From Symbiodinium natans (lineage: Eukaryota; Sar; Dinophyceae; Suessiales; Symbiodiniaceae): a DNA stretch of 64,000 nucleotides. The notes beneath the pieces were generated by a model. It was not told the DNA's origin and ran no database searches. It worked only from the letters and a program-made list of their open reading frames with translations. Positions within the stretch are counted from its first letter, which is position 1. The number at the start of each line of letters is the position of its first letter. A program made the translations under genes and the position numbers. Where the stretch lies: contig CAJNDS010000780.1 in NCBI GenBank assembly GCA_905221605.1, positions 418,602 to 482,601 of the forward strand, in the 5' to 3' direction. Below are positions 22,105 to 33,977 of the stretch, one piece after another.

Positions 22105-23735
22105 TAGAGGCTACTCTGCGGGCCGCTGATGCTGTGGCCACCTGGCTGCAGTCGCCTGGGGCAGCAAGCGCCGGGCCAGGCGGGAGGGGCAGATGTCAGG
22201 GCCCAGACCTCCAACATCGTTGCGAATCCGAAATGCGGAAGCAAGCAACGCAGGACCAAAGCATAGTAAGGCTGAGCCCAAGCGACCACGGGGCACGCAG
22301 TTGGTTGTACTGTTGTACTGTAGGCCTGCAACTGTGGCTGCTCATCCTTGGAGTGCCATATATGTGAACATAAGCGAGCCCAGGGATGTCCTTGAGCTTC
22401 CCTCACAAGACGTCTTCGTCAGTCCTCATGGGGAGTCCACAACGCCGGCGACATACCACAGAGGTATGCGCAGCCGACATGACCGGATGAGTAGTGGGCT
22501 TGCGATGAAGCTGGCCAATCTAGGTTTTGCCTCGAGGTTATTGTTGGATCATAAGCAAGGTTGAGAACAGGTCCAACCAACAGGAACTTCATGGAACTGT
22601 TAAATGACTATAGCAGCTGCAGCATTGAGGATAAACATTAAATCATTAAATCATGAAAGTTTCTGGCCGACACCCCTTGACTCCTTTGCCCGCGCTTCCT
22701 TCGATGAAGGTCGAGGTCTGATCAGCGTACTCAGAGACACGTGGGCTGCATCCGACAAATGAAAATTCGAGAAGCTTTGCGATCGAGATGCAGAAGTATT
22801 GGACCAGAGGCAGTAATTGGGCATTTGTTCCTGAACAGCGTGGCAACAGTATGGGTATCGCGGTCTTTCATCGTGAGAATCGTGGCCGTGCTCTCGTCCA
22901 GTATGGATCCTGTGCGCCTTTCGTGGCCCGGATTGCGCTCCCACCTCGGTCCTGTGCACTTATGGAGGCTCGAATCTGCCGGGGTGTGCTGTCCGGCCTC
23001 TCGGTGTCTTGAACGGCTTTGCTTCGGCATCCGTGCATGCTCCTCCGGAAGCCGTCTGTAATTTTAAATATTAGTTTTCCCGGGCCCTCCCGGCACCCAG
23101 CCAAATACTAAACCTGTTTGAGAACGGGGGAGGGTTTGCTGCCGTGAGCCATTAGGGTTTTCAATTAGGCTTAAGGCTTAAGGCTCAGAGGGTTTTCAGG
23201 GTTTAGGGATGAAGGCTAAGCCCCAACTTCCAACTGAAGCCAGAACCCCAAACTCCAAACCCTATACTCCCTCCTTCGCCTCCCAGGCTTCGGATTTCAG
23301 GTTTTAGGGTTTAGGCCCCCCCTTCAAATATTTTTTCCCGGCCGAGGCGAATTTTGGAATGCGGGGGCGGGGGGGGGTAGGGGGTGGGGGACGGGGGGGG
23401 GCGGGGGGGCGGCGGGGGGGGGGGGGGGGAGTGGGGGGGGATGTAGTATTAGGGGAGGGGAAAAAGAGTCTGAGACTAATTAAGCCGTCAGCATTTCAAT
23501 TTCTATATTGGTCATGCAGCAATAATTCTAGGACTGATTCGAAACGGACACGGTTGTTCCAGGAATTCCTGTTTTCTTCTTCTAAATATTGCTGTCTAAG
23601 TTGCGCATAGTCAATTCTCTATCCACGTGCTAGCGGACTGACAAAACGCCTTTGCGGCCTGTGTTTGCTAAAAGACTCAGGCATTCTAGGCATCCGAGGC
23701 CTTCACTGCAACCAAACAATTAAGCTCATCTTGTG
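22105..23735. other. no confidently supported gene; G-rich tract
   Basis: Two + strand frames at 22741-23061 compete (GNSMGIAVFHRENRGRALVQ versus a hydrophobic alternative), and neither can be assigned. 23,150-23,320 has scattered TTTAGGG-like words. 23,359-23,451 is almost pure G with runs of 7-17, strongly prone to G-quadruplex formation. Confidence 0.4.
23359..23451. repeat. G-rich tract
   Basis: About 93 bases dominated by G runs separated by single C, T or A bases. It satisfies any G-quadruplex pattern many times over. The matching open frame (poly-Gly/Arg) is an artefact. Confidence 0.95.
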
Positions 23736-23738
23736 AAG

Positions 23739-24408
23739 ATTTGTGAAGGCCACATGGGGCCCAACAGACGCCAGCAGCTTTGCCTACCTGCGGCCCCATG
23801 TCCCACATCGGCGCGCAGGTGTCGGTATAAGATTCGGCAACACGCAGGTTATGCTTTGGGGCTTGGTGATCCTGGTTTCGGTGAGCTGCGTTTTCTTTTA
23901 AGGGGCCATCTGGGAATCTGGGAACCTTTCCCACTGTCACTCTCACCCCCGTGCAAAATTCCAATTGGGTGTGGAGTTGACTGGTTGCAGGCCCTCAGCC
24001 ATCCAGCTCGACGATATGCAGGGGTTTGGAGGGTTTTTGGGCGTAGGCAAGGCTGCGGATTCAAGAGCTTCGAGTTTTGCTTCAGGGCAAGTTCCTCAGT
24101 GAATGCTCAGAAGTCACATTGCGTACTGAACTCAGCTGAACTCAGCTGAAAGACTGAGAGGCGTGGCTTTTTTGCCGCTCGGTGGTTGGGGTGCTTAATT
24201 GCCTAGGTCTTGGTTGCACGTTTTCATTTTTTCATGCATGTGCCAGGGCTCGCACATAGAAGCCTCCATGATCCTTGAGACGTCGCAAGAACCACTGACT
24301 CTGCAGGCAGATCCTCTCCCGAACTCTGTCCTCTCATGGAAAATTGACGAAAAAAGGGAGTCTCTGAAACAGGCCTTGGCACCGAAACGAGACAGCCCGC
24401 ACTGCTGA
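23739..24408 (+). CDS. candidate gene, two or more exons, unknown
   Basis: Exon 23739-23818 lies between a TGTGAAG acceptor and a GCAGGTGTCGG donor and reads WGPTDASSFAYLRPHVPHRR. A longer segment, 24247-24408, follows a TTTCATGCATGTGCCAG acceptor. It reads GSHIEASMILETSQEPLTLQ, then DEKRESLKQALAPKRDS, and ends in TGA, so it could be the last exon. Composition is convincingly coding. No family recognised. The exons may belong to one gene, but phase was not proven. Confidence 0.45.
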
Positions 24409-24419
24409 GGCTGCGTGAC

Positions 24420-25660
24420 ATGTTTGACTGCCGCGGAATGCACGAAGTGCCCGAGCCCGATACGTCCAGAATCATGGCCGCCTGTGGGCCCCAAAATTTC
24501 GTTTAGGGGGGCAGGGCTTCGGGTATGCCACAGTAGTGTGCTGAAGCAGTTTTGCATGGAGCTAATGCAGATATCAGGCTAATCATGGAAAATTGAGAGC
24601 TTTGGATTTTTACACACCTGTCGATATTCAGCATGTGGCAGCATTTGGGAGCTCTCTCGGATGATGGGCAAGTATACTGCCAGGGATTTGTGCAAATGCT
24701 GCTTATCATGTTGCTTGTTCCTTATCACATGCCACACATTTGGGTATTTTGGTTGATAAAGGCGGCTCTGTTTTTTGCTTTGTTTTGTAGCGAGGCACCT
24801 TGCCTTTGGATTCGCCGGAGTCCCTGCTCTGCCTTTGTGAGTGCCTGGCGGGTTCGACAAGCCATCCGAGCTTTGGCATGAGGGACGCTTGGGGCTAAAG
24901 TCGGCCAAAGGGCGGCTAGAAGGGTGTAAGATGGTGTAATGGGTTATGATGAATAGAGTAGGTAGGTGTGCGTTTTGGGTTTCATCTCAGGAACCGAGGT
25001 ATCTGGTCGAAGCTTGTAGAATTTATTTTCTCGTTAATGCTCTCCGTGGAGGCCGCGGCGAGACAGACAAAGTGCTCTCGCTGCCGGTCGAATTCGGTGA
25101 AAGTGGGGTCTTATAAAGTCACTTGAGAGTCAAGAACTTGGCTTCATCACCATGGCGCATAGTCTAGAGATCCTCATAGGAGTGCCTGGCACATGAAAGC
25201 CCTCACCTGCATCGCGCTTCTTAATTCGTGAGAGGCGGCTGTGCCAGGCCAAAAACAATGCTCTTTTCGTGGTCTTGGTGTTTAATGCAGATGACGTTGC
25301 ACATGTCATGCTTCATGTGGCGTACCAATTTGCTGCACCTGATCTTGGAAAGCTCTTCTGCGGAAGTAGGCCCAGGCTAAGCAAAAAGACCCGGCCTCCT
25401 ACAAGCAAACTTGGTTGGCTTACCGGATAGCTTTTGGGAGGAACGTGCGATGAAACTGAGTTGTCATGAAGGGCAACGGTGGCTCATGAGGTTCTTGGCG
25501 CTTCCCAACACCCCAACACAAAAGGTTGAGGGCTTGGTTGGCTTGGTTCTGTTTCAGCGCATCTTTCGCCCGCACTTGGTTGTGTTTGACATCCCTGTTC
25601 GCCCCTTTCCCTGCAGAGGCAACCTGGCGAAGCCGCCCCTCTGCCACATTCCTTCACCAT
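24420..25660. other. spacer with weak exon candidates
   Basis: A short segment at 24791-24850 (after TTTTGTAG; LPLDSPESLLCLCECLA) and one at 25411-25490 (SFWEERAMKLSCHEGQRWLM) look mildly coding and may be upstream exons of the next gene. Nothing else seen. Confidence 0.3.
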
Positions 25661-25682
25661 TTGCTCCTTGGCTGCTTGCAAG

Positions 25683-28600
25683 AGCATCAGAGGACGACAT
25701 GCAGTGCTGGCTCGACAAAGTTCTGTCAGTTTGTCTTAATGAGATGGGGACCTCAGCCGAACTCAAAAAGGTAGGACATGAGGACACCTGATCCGACATC
25801 ATTCCCTAGACTCTAGAGTCCAGACTGTATCTCGAGCCTTCATCCCAGATGAGGTCGCTCGTCGGGATCGCTGACAAGTTCGAACCCATCATTCTACATG
25901 CCTCACAGCGCCCCGGCAGAGATCTCGACTCTTTACAAGTAGGTCGCGGGAGTTGCTCTGAACTGACTCCTGCCCAGGATGCTGGAGATAAGACGATTTC
26001 AAGGTGTCTGAAGTTGCTTCGTACCGTGGGTGGGCACATGGTGTACATGGCAATCCTTCGACATGTCTTCTTGCCCTTCTGTTTCTTCTGCTCAATCCGA
26101 AGGTCAGCCCACAGAATCTGCAACGCGGTTTAAGAATTTGTGAGGCGGCTGTATAGAAGTAGAACTCGTAAACTGGCCAGATCTGCCGGAACTCAAAGGC
26201 AAACATTCAACAATGTCACATGCACAAGTACGAATGCAAATGGACTTTTTTGGTACAGGTTCCATGGGGCATAGGTATCTAGATCCCCAAAGGCAAACAA
26301 AACGGATGTGTAGGCACTTTATATGCGTGTGCGTACATATCTATATATATATAAGTACAGACAGCCCGAAGAATCGGCAGCATGAAGACTTGAATCAGGT
26401 GCGATGGGTGGTGGGGGGTTCAGCCAGACGCCTGTGCCAGCTGCAGCCTACATTGTGGCAGCCTCAGTACTCCTGCGTAGGCGCGTGTGCAGGACTCAGG
26501 GTAGAACTAGCGTGCTGGCTTGGTTTTTGCTTCCTTGAGCTCTCAATCTTTGCATCTCGCCAGACCTTCGAAGAGGATCCGTGCTTCCTGGTATACGCCA
26601 TGGTAGGGTTGTGGGATTGGGAGCTCAGGCTGTGCTTGGCTCCCATATATACCAGAAGCTGCAAAATCTAACCTCTTACTCTTGCACACCTTCCTCCTCC
26701 CCAGTCGCAGCAACCCACCTTGCTGAGGTGGACTTGGCCGATCCTGTTGCGACGGCCTTAGCAGGCAATGTTCTTGGGAATTGGGTGCCGAGGCCTGAGT
26801 TCTCGAGACAAAAGCTCGGTGAATGCTCAGGACAGGAAAGCAAGCCCTTGAGGCATCGGAGATGATTGAACGTGGCATGAAACGTTGGCATGGACCTGAG
26901 GATCAGTTGTTGGGCAATGCCCTGCGCATGCTGGACGCCGCTGCATCCTCCAAGCTTGTGTCCCGAACTCAGAGAGATCAGCCTTATCCAAGAATTGCGC
27001 CGCGAATTCGGGCGGCTTAGTTGCCAACATGCCTATCCCGAAGCTTCTGAGCCAGCCAGCTCTAGCAGCTCTTGCGCAAGCTTTGGCGCAGCCTACGACG
27101 CCTTGGCCCTGGACGCTACGAGATCGATGGGCGGCGGGTGACGCTCCGCCCAGGGCTCAACTTGCTATGCAACCGCGAATTAGTCTTAATGATGTTGGGC
27201 CGTGCGGGTGATGCCACTGCGCGGCGTGCATGTTTCTTGGGTTGCAGTCTGGTTTGCATGCTTCGGCTTACACCGGGCCCTGAGCTCAGGTTGTAGGCCT
27301 TCGGCCTCTCAAAAAGTTTACAGCTTAGGTTTGTCTTGCTAGGGCAGGTAGAGCTAGTGTGGCCAGGATGGGAGATATGGCACTCTTCCCGCAAGCGTTG
27401 CAGGCATCAAGGGCTAGTCCCAACTATCTATACAGACATTGTACTTAGGCATGTGGATGTAAGGCTAATGCCCCGCCGTGTCCGCATGCAGCTTTCGTTA
27501 GTATCTACAGCTTCTCTCTTTGATGACGACACTTCTCTGCCTTAATAAGCTTTGCGCCCAAAGCCTCAAAGCCATGAATCGGCTTTGACTGCCTTCTGTG
27601 GATGAAATTCGCAAGCCCTATAATGACGACAGCCTTCGCTTGCAGTCTCCGAGGTTGGGAACAGGGCGGAGCTGGCCTGGTCGTGATCGAAGATGAGGAC
27701 TGCATGGTAGGAGGTTACAGTGCTGGGATGTAGAGGATAAGCTTTCAGGGTTTCTTGGCTCGTGGCAGCCTTTGCCTTTCTTGGGATGTGGGGGATTTGC
27801 ATCGCAGCATGCAGCATAGACGACCAGCTCATCCAGTCAAAGTACACCGCTCTACCGTTCTACATGCTTAATGGGCGATGCTTCAGGGGCTTCCTTGGGC
27901 GATTCTTGCTTCAGGGTGCCGGGTTTCGTCAAGACGCTGCAAAGGGCATTCTCTTGCTTTTGGCTCCTCGTCTTGCATTCTGCGGTCCGCCATGCTGCGC
28001 AGGTCCTAGATGCCCGGGGCTCCGCCATGCCGCCACCTGGCTGCAGTAATATGGTCGTAAGCCATTGGCGGCTCAAATGTTCTGCATTCGGGTTGCACAT
28101 GCACATGTCCGCATATGCGCATACTCAGTGCGCAGATTCAGCGCACACACCCACACATGCTTACGTATTTACATACACATTCACAGATTTTCTGGCGAAG
28201 TGGGGTACATGTAAATTTGGTCTTTTGGATTTCCAGACCGAACGCCGAAACCTTTACCTTCATATTTCACAGCTCTGCAGACCCATAGTAAGGCTACACG
28301 CATGTGTGTTTTACCATGCGCATCTTGGCAGATGCATGTATATGTAAAGCAAGACATGTAGTTGATAGTTCTGAAATTTGCTGCGTAGAGACGCAAGATC
28401 AGCAGACTCACAGCACCAGCCCCTCCTCCCAATTCGAAGTTGAGGTTGGTGGCGTACCTGAAGTCGGCGGGAAATGTGGCCGCCTCGCTGAGCGGGCAAC
28501 GCGCGACCAAGCTGCTCTGGAATTGGGGTTCTTAAGCCTTTGCGGTTCACAAGCTTAATTTAGTGGGTTGCGGATTTCCGGATCTGAGCGCTCGTAGGCC

Positions 28601-29320
28601 ATGGGCAGAGGCGGCAGGCAGAGACCGAAAGCCGGACTAGAGATGAGATGGTTTCGAGTGAAAGTGCACGAATTACGCTGCCCTCGAACACGAGTCCTTA
28701 TACAACTTGGAGTTGCTTTTCGTAGGAGATTGCGGCGAAGGTAAAGGCTCCATGCTAGGGGCAAGATTGCCAGTTGCAGGGGGGTTGGCATTTGCAGGAT
28801 GTTCAGTCCGAGTGTTCACAGTGTCGAGGAATTCGCCGGGTAGAGGGGCTTGATTTGGGCGGCTGTTTAATGCAAGCTTGGGGTTTCTTTCGGCCGCTCG
28901 TCGGCGAGAAGTCCTTCGATGATGAAACTTGGGTACTGGGCAAGAAGGGTCGTACACACGCCCGGGCTGAGCACCCAAATCCGGAGTCTGACTTAACAAT
29001 CAACCTTTGATGTTACATTAAGTTTTTGTTGTATGGCTGATGGACATTCGTTTATGTTATACTATTGTATATACATATATACATAGCATTTCATTTCTCT
29101 TGTGCAATACAAAATACATACATACACACATACACACATACATACATCAGCATGTGTAAACTATGTCCGAGGCCGATATGCCAAAGATTGCCAGAGTGCC
29201 AAAGAGCCAGCGCTTGACCTTTGACGACGACGCGCCTGCAGCGCCCTCGGGGAGCTTCTATGAGCTAGATGTTAGAAGATGCACGCATATGTGTACATAT
29301 ATATATGATTCAGCCCCGGC

Positions 29321-29393
<73 letters not shown>

Positions 29394-31459
29394 ACCCCCC
29401 CCCCCCCCTGTGGTGTGGTTGGGGGTTGGTTTTAGGGTTTTAGGGTTTAGGGTTTAGGGTTTAGGGTTTAGGGTTTTAGGGTTTTAGGGTTTTAGGGTTT
29501 AGGGTTTAGGGTTTAGGGTTTACGGTTTAGGGTTTTAGGGTTTAGGGTTTAGGGTTTAGGCTTTAGGGTTTAACCCGCGGATGGGGTACTAAGATGATCC
29601 CCCCCCCCTGTGGTGTGGTTGGGGGTTGGTTTTAGGGTTAGGGTTTAGGGTTCAGGGTTTTAGGGTTTAGGGTTTAAGGTTTAAGACTTAAGGTTTAGGG
29701 TTTAGGGTTAGGGTTTAGGTTTTAGGGTTTAGGGTTTAGGGTTTACGGTTTAGGGGTTTAGGGTTTAGGGTTTAGGGTTTAGGGTTTAGGGACCGTAGAG
29801 TAGGCTTGGGGGGGGGGGGGATACCATGGGGGGCGGGGGGGCCCAGGACGCTCGACGCTGAACCATATATATACATCATGTTTCTATGCGTGTGTTGTTT
29901 GTTTATATATATATATTTATATTTATATTTATATTCAAATATGTCTATGTACATGTGTATGTATATCTGTACACCTTTAGAGACATATTTAAATATGTAT
30001 ATGTATATGTATGTATATATATATATATAGGAGCGGATGTATGCATGTATGTATGTCTAGTAACACATATATAGTGTGTACACGCACAACCTCCCAACCC
30101 GCACTGGTCTTTCGGGTTGTAAACAGGGCCGCAAGAGGTCTCAAGAATCAACACGCTCGGGGACTACTTTCGAGAACTCTAGAATGCCATTGAGGCTCTG
30201 GGTCTGCATCGCCAGAAAGGAGAAAATCATAGCCGTAAAGCGCCGGCAACGTGCACCAAAGTTGACCCCGAAGACCAAAGTATCGTTACATTCACTCGGG
30301 GAAACATGTGCGAGCATGGCACGCACGGTCTATTGCACAGATGGGGCCTGCAATTTGAAATGCCCAGTGATCCAAATAGAGCTTCCCAGGTTGCAAATGA
30401 GACCAGAACCAAGAGTTTAACCTTAGTGTCTTTTAAGGGCATTGCGTGGTTTGCATCGTGCTTGAAGCCTGCAGCCCCGGCACGCCTTACTGTTCAAGCC
30501 GGAGAGCAAACTCACGACCTCAAAGCCGAAAACATTCTATACCCTAAAGCCTTGCGTAGCCTGTCCTCTGGAGCCCCGGCAGTCCAGTCCAAGAGGCAGA
30601 GCAAAATCTGGCGTCGCAGATTGAGAAGCTGGGTAGCGAGCCACTACTCTGCACCAGGATGCGGGTTGGTAAGAGAGGTCCTGAGCGATTGCATTCGGAC
30701 CCCACCATTCGGGTTCTGAGGGCTCCAGGATTTGCATTCTCACCTTGGCACCAGTGTGCTGATCATTCTAGCTGAAGCCACACAGCAGGTTTGGGGTTTT
30801 GGGTTGGTGGGCTCGTCAAATCCTACAGCTGCACCAATCGAACCGCTGAACTTACGTTAGCCCCTCTTCTGCGGCCGTCGCATCTTTGTTGTGATTCTTC
30901 TGCATCTTTTTGGGGAGGAGGCGGTGTTGAGGAAGTTGATAGTAGGGCTTCCGGAGCTGTTGCCCTGCCACGGTGGTGCGAGCAACCAACACCTCGATGG
31001 GAATACTTAGGCGAAACTTCTTCTTGCATCCAGAAACGCAGGGCATTAATTATAGGCTGCAAGGGCCCTGTCACAAGACTTTTCATATGAGATCAACCGA
31101 AACTGCACTAGCTCCAGGCTTTTGAGGCTGGAAAATGCCCCTGCCCAGAGTACACCCGGTACCTCCATGATGGAGCCTCGACTTGTAAACCCTTGAATCA
31201 GGCCCCACCAAAAAGCCATGAGTCTCGTGACCTCAGGCGATGCGAGTCGATGCGCTTGGGCCTTGTCTTTTGCGCGCAGGGCGCGTGGACATCTGTACTG
31301 TGAACACACCCGCATAGGTGTCTTTCTCTCTCTCAATCACTACACCTTGGAACCCAATTCTTGTGCCTGTTGAGTGGCCTCTGCCTGGAGGCCTGGCAGT
31401 GGAGCAGGCGCGGCTGAGGGAGGAGGCGGCGGAAGCCTACGAGCCGCAGCCTTGGTTTG
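25683..31459 (+). CDS. long multi-exon gene of an apparently dinoflagellate-specific family
   Basis: Ordered + strand exons: about 25683-25770 (DDMQCWLDKVLSVCLNEMG, like the last helix of a PH domain, then GTAGGA); 26564-26602 (TFEEDPCFLVYAM, CAG/GTAGGG); 26705-26792; 26831-26953 (phase-matched; EMIERGMKRWHGPEDQLLGN); 26973 onward (EISLIQELRREFGRL); about 27100-27160 (GPGRYEIDGRRVTLRPG); 27646-27706 (GWEQGGAGLVVIEDEDCM); 28445-28502 (LVAYLKSAGNVAASLSGQR); 29172 to about 29270 (ADMPKIARVPKSQRLTF); 31400 to about 31459 (VEQARLREEAAEAYEPQP). The last five motifs match, in this order, a protein type I recall from Symbiodinium proteomes (recollection, not a search). The 28503-29171 intron is GC-AG and fits exactly. 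Some exons are still missing, and both ends are open. No biochemical role known. Confidence 0.65.
29034..29155. repeat. TA/CATA-rich microsatellite inside the gene
   Basis: TATATACATATATACATA followed by CATACATACACACATACACA-type units, just upstream of the exon at 29172. A related AT/ATGT-rich stretch (29,870-30,060) lies beyond the foldback element. Confidence 0.85.
29294..29878. repeat. foldback block: poly-C, interstitial telomere repeats, poly-G
   Basis: The left arm reads ATATATATATGATTCAGC, then GGGC followed by about 63 C, CAATGGTA, and more C. The right arm, reverse-complemented, reads ATATATATGGTTCAGC, about 20 unmatched bases, GGGCCCCCCC, then GCCCCCCATGGTAT and about 13 C. The arms therefore form an imperfect inverted repeat enclosing about 370 bp of TTTAGGG/TTTTAGGG repeats (29,430-29,795). 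Within that, a segment (C-run, TGTGGTGTGGTTGGGGGTTG) occurs twice, at 29,400 and 29,600. The block lies in an intron of the 25.7-31.5 kb gene, immediately after the exon ending near 29,270. Confidence 0.85.
30183..30719 (+). CDS. open frame of uncertain status within the long gene
   Basis: An uninterrupted + frame from after a TAG at 30180 to a TGA at 30717 (GENHSRKAPATCTKVDPEDQ, GLLHRWGLQFEMPSDPNRAS). The same frame before the TAG also looks coding (INTLGDYFREL). It could be a retained coding fragment broken by one stop, an exon with a GTTGCA donor at 30,390, or chance. The flanking gene continues past it, so it would be nested or unrelated. Confidence 0.25.
   Translation, partial: NAIEALGLHRQKGENHSRKAPATCTKVDPEDQSIVTFTRGNMCEHGTHGLLHRWGLQFEMPSDPNRASQVANETRTKSLTLVSFKGIAWFASCLKPAAPARLTVQAGEQTHDLKAENILYPKALRSLSSGAPAVQSKRQSKIWRRRLRSWVASHYSAPGCGLVREVLSDCIRTPPFGF
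31058..31180 (+). CDS. possible exon, unknown
   Basis: The + frame reads ARALSQDFSYEINRNC and onward to TSMMEPRL, between a GCTGCAAG acceptor and a GTAAAC donor. Composition is coding-like. It is not part of the motif order expected for the surrounding gene, so it may be an insertion in that family, another gene, or chance. Confidence 0.3.
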
Positions 31460-32384
31460 GTTTTGCTTGGGTTTTGGGAATCTTTGTGTGAACTTGGTGT
31501 TTAGATGTTTGTAGGGTTCTAACCGCTGGTTTGGGTTGTTGCGGCTTTTCGGTTTCGATTCGGCATTGAGGGTTTTCAGGCTCAAAAGATTTTCAAGGGC
31601 CTACAGGATTGAGGATTGGGTCCGATTCCTGAACTGAGGGTTCCAGGTTCAGGAGAATTCGCAGTTGTTCTTTGAGGTGAGAGAAATAGCGCCTTCCTGA
31701 GGATTTAGGGCTCTTTTCCAGGGGGCGATGGCAGCTTCGGGGCGGCTAAGGGGCCAAGCTTGTCTGCTATGGCGCCCCCCAGGAAGCTGAATCGAGGCCG
31801 CGTTCCACCTCCACAGATCGCGCCCATGCAGTGTCTCGGAAAACATTGACTTTCAGTACTCTATATGTAGTCCTCTATTGGATTGTGTTTTTTTCTCTTC
31901 TTGTGAGGATACGAGCGTCATGAACAGTTTCGAGGCAGTTGAGGTGTTCGGTTTTCAGAGTTATGTTCGGCTCCAGGTTCAGGGCTTTCTGTTTGGAACT
32001 TATGCACTTAGCCGCATCGCACCGCCTGCGACATGTTGCGCTACTCGTAGGTTCAAAGGAGACATCTATCTGCTCAGGGTCGGGATCAACAGCCGCCTGA
32101 ACCCAGGTTTATGAGCTGACGACACATCCGCCTGCTCGACCCTATTCTAGCGCTGCCAGATATCCATGGTAGGAACGAGAGGGCTCAAGCTTGCGGCCGG
32201 CGATGATCTGTGGAGGCTGTTTGTCAGGTCAATTGGGTAAATTCCACAACCGCCTGAGAGATTCACATGGCCCCTGAGCCTTACCTCGCAATCTCAGAAA
32301 CCAATCCCACGTAGTGCTTTCATCGTGAAACCCCTAGCAGCAGTAGGATGTTTCTTACAGACTCGATTCGGACCCTCACGCTGA

Positions 32385-32943
32385 TTGCCCTCTGCGCGGG
32401 GATCTACGAGTAGAGACCATGTTTCCCTGAGTAAGCTATTGCCGCTGATGCCCGTAGAGGGCGAAGCGAACGGAACACTGGGAACAGTCGCCCAGCTTGT
32501 TAATGACATCCTGGCTGCTCTGATTCCCCATGCGTTTGGAGGTGACAGGTTTGGGACGGTTTTGGAGGGGGGTCTAAGGACCAGGCAAGCATGGCCGGCC
32601 TGATCCGGCATTGAGGGTAGGACAGTTTTGGGCTATTTTTCGGATTCTCCAAACAGATCTTGAAGGTCGCCTACTACGGGGAACTTATAGACGGTATGCA
32701 CTGGGCATACGGCTCCCCATCCTTGGGATGCTGAAGGGTCACTTGACGTATGGCATCACGTTCAGCGCCCATGCGTGTGGGTGTGTGGGTGTGTCAGGGG
32801 AAACAGAAGTGGGCTTGGATGTGTGCAACGCAATTCAAGCTCATTCTGCTGCTTTGGATGATGCAAAGTTATCTTCGACAGAACGAACCCAGGGCTTGGA
32901 CCAAGGAAGCCTCAAGTGCTCGCCCGGTTGCACAGTTGGGTAG
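32385..32943 (+). CDS. 3' part of a gene, three phase-matched exons, unknown
   Basis: Exon to 32558 (EANGTLGTVAQLVNDILAAL, then HAFGGDRFGT, GT donor), exon 32657-32693 (ILKVAYYGELID, AAACAG acceptor, GTATGC donor), exon 32798-32943 (GETEVGLDVCNAIQAHSAAL…) ending in TAG. Phases match across both introns (98 and 104 nt). This makes the reading much stronger than a single open frame. The 5' end is not located: the first exon may start near 32,380 or the chain may be the end of the 25.7-31.5 kb gene. No domain recognised. Confidence 0.55.
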
Positions 32944-33975
32944 GCCCTTGGGATATTGTACATTTTCTGGGTTTTAGAGGATCATATTTTAGGAATATTT
33001 TTCAGAGGGTTCTAAGGGCCATCCTAGAAAACATCAAGACTGCTGGAACATCATAGGGTTGTTTCCAGCTTCAGCAACATCGGGCAATTCCTCATGCGTG
33101 AGCCTTTGACCCGCAAGTGATCTGGCCACATTCCCTAGCGCTGAACGTTGAACCCGAAAACCCTCAGATCATGCAGCAGAAAATTTGAATCCTCAACCAC
33201 ATCCCTCTAGTTCCTTGTTGCAATGACCCGGCCCCAGACCGCCAGCCATCAAAGCTCTACCTACAAGTTCCTGTAGTTTCTTGATGCAAGGACTAGTGAC
33301 TAGTAAGTACCCTGGACCTGAAAGTCTTTAAATTTGGAGGGGGTGGTAGGCTCAGGCCTGATTTGCTTGTTTGCCTTATAGACGGTCAGGCAAGAGGCAG
33401 GAAGTTCTGCTTTCTTGAAGTCTTCATCCAAAGTGGCCTTGTCGATTGTTTTTTGCGATCACTATCCCTTACGATTTGCACCCCTAGCTTGCAAGGCACG
33501 CCATTGTCACGGGGTGTGCATAAAAATTCATACCTCCCGCCACCTCCAGACATGCCCCTTTACGACGCTGCACTGACGAGCCGCTGCTTCTTGTTATCAT
33601 AGAGATCCGGATTGCACCCGGATGGCTCGTAAAATTGAGCGCGATGCTCTGACATGGAATCTGGCTCACGAACCCAAAAAGGAAGCGAGATTCTGCCTGC
33701 CTTGTCCTGAAATTCCCGACCGCAAGCCCTAAACGGAACGTAACCCCTCTGAGCTGCAGTTGCTGTCCCATCACGCAGCGCCTGGGGAACCTTCACCGGG
33801 AATGTCCTGCTCCTGGACAAGCCCTCAACGAAACGGGGACTAGTCTGGAGAGCCCCAAGTCCTGAGCCGACAGAAGCCTTGGAAGTCTTTAAGTCCCATC
33901 TTTCGCCACACCTCTGAGCCTCTGAGCCTGTCCCAGCTTGCGGCTCAACCAGCAGCCAATAGAGGGCCCTCGCTC
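32944..33975. other. spacer, no supported gene
   Basis: Nothing above background. It includes CTAGT-rich words near 33,290-33,300 and no repeats of note. Confidence 0.4.
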
Positions 33976-33977
33976 AG

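Noticed and set aside
29320-29410. Proline-rich protein from the poly-C run
   Set aside because: The poly-Pro frame is generated by the C homopolymer and runs into telomere-like repeats; the exon probably ends near 29,270.
30105-30130. Small-subunit rRNA fragment (CTTTCGGGTTGTAAA)
   Set aside because: The 15-base match to a 16S-like motif is isolated; flanking bases do not continue as rRNA.
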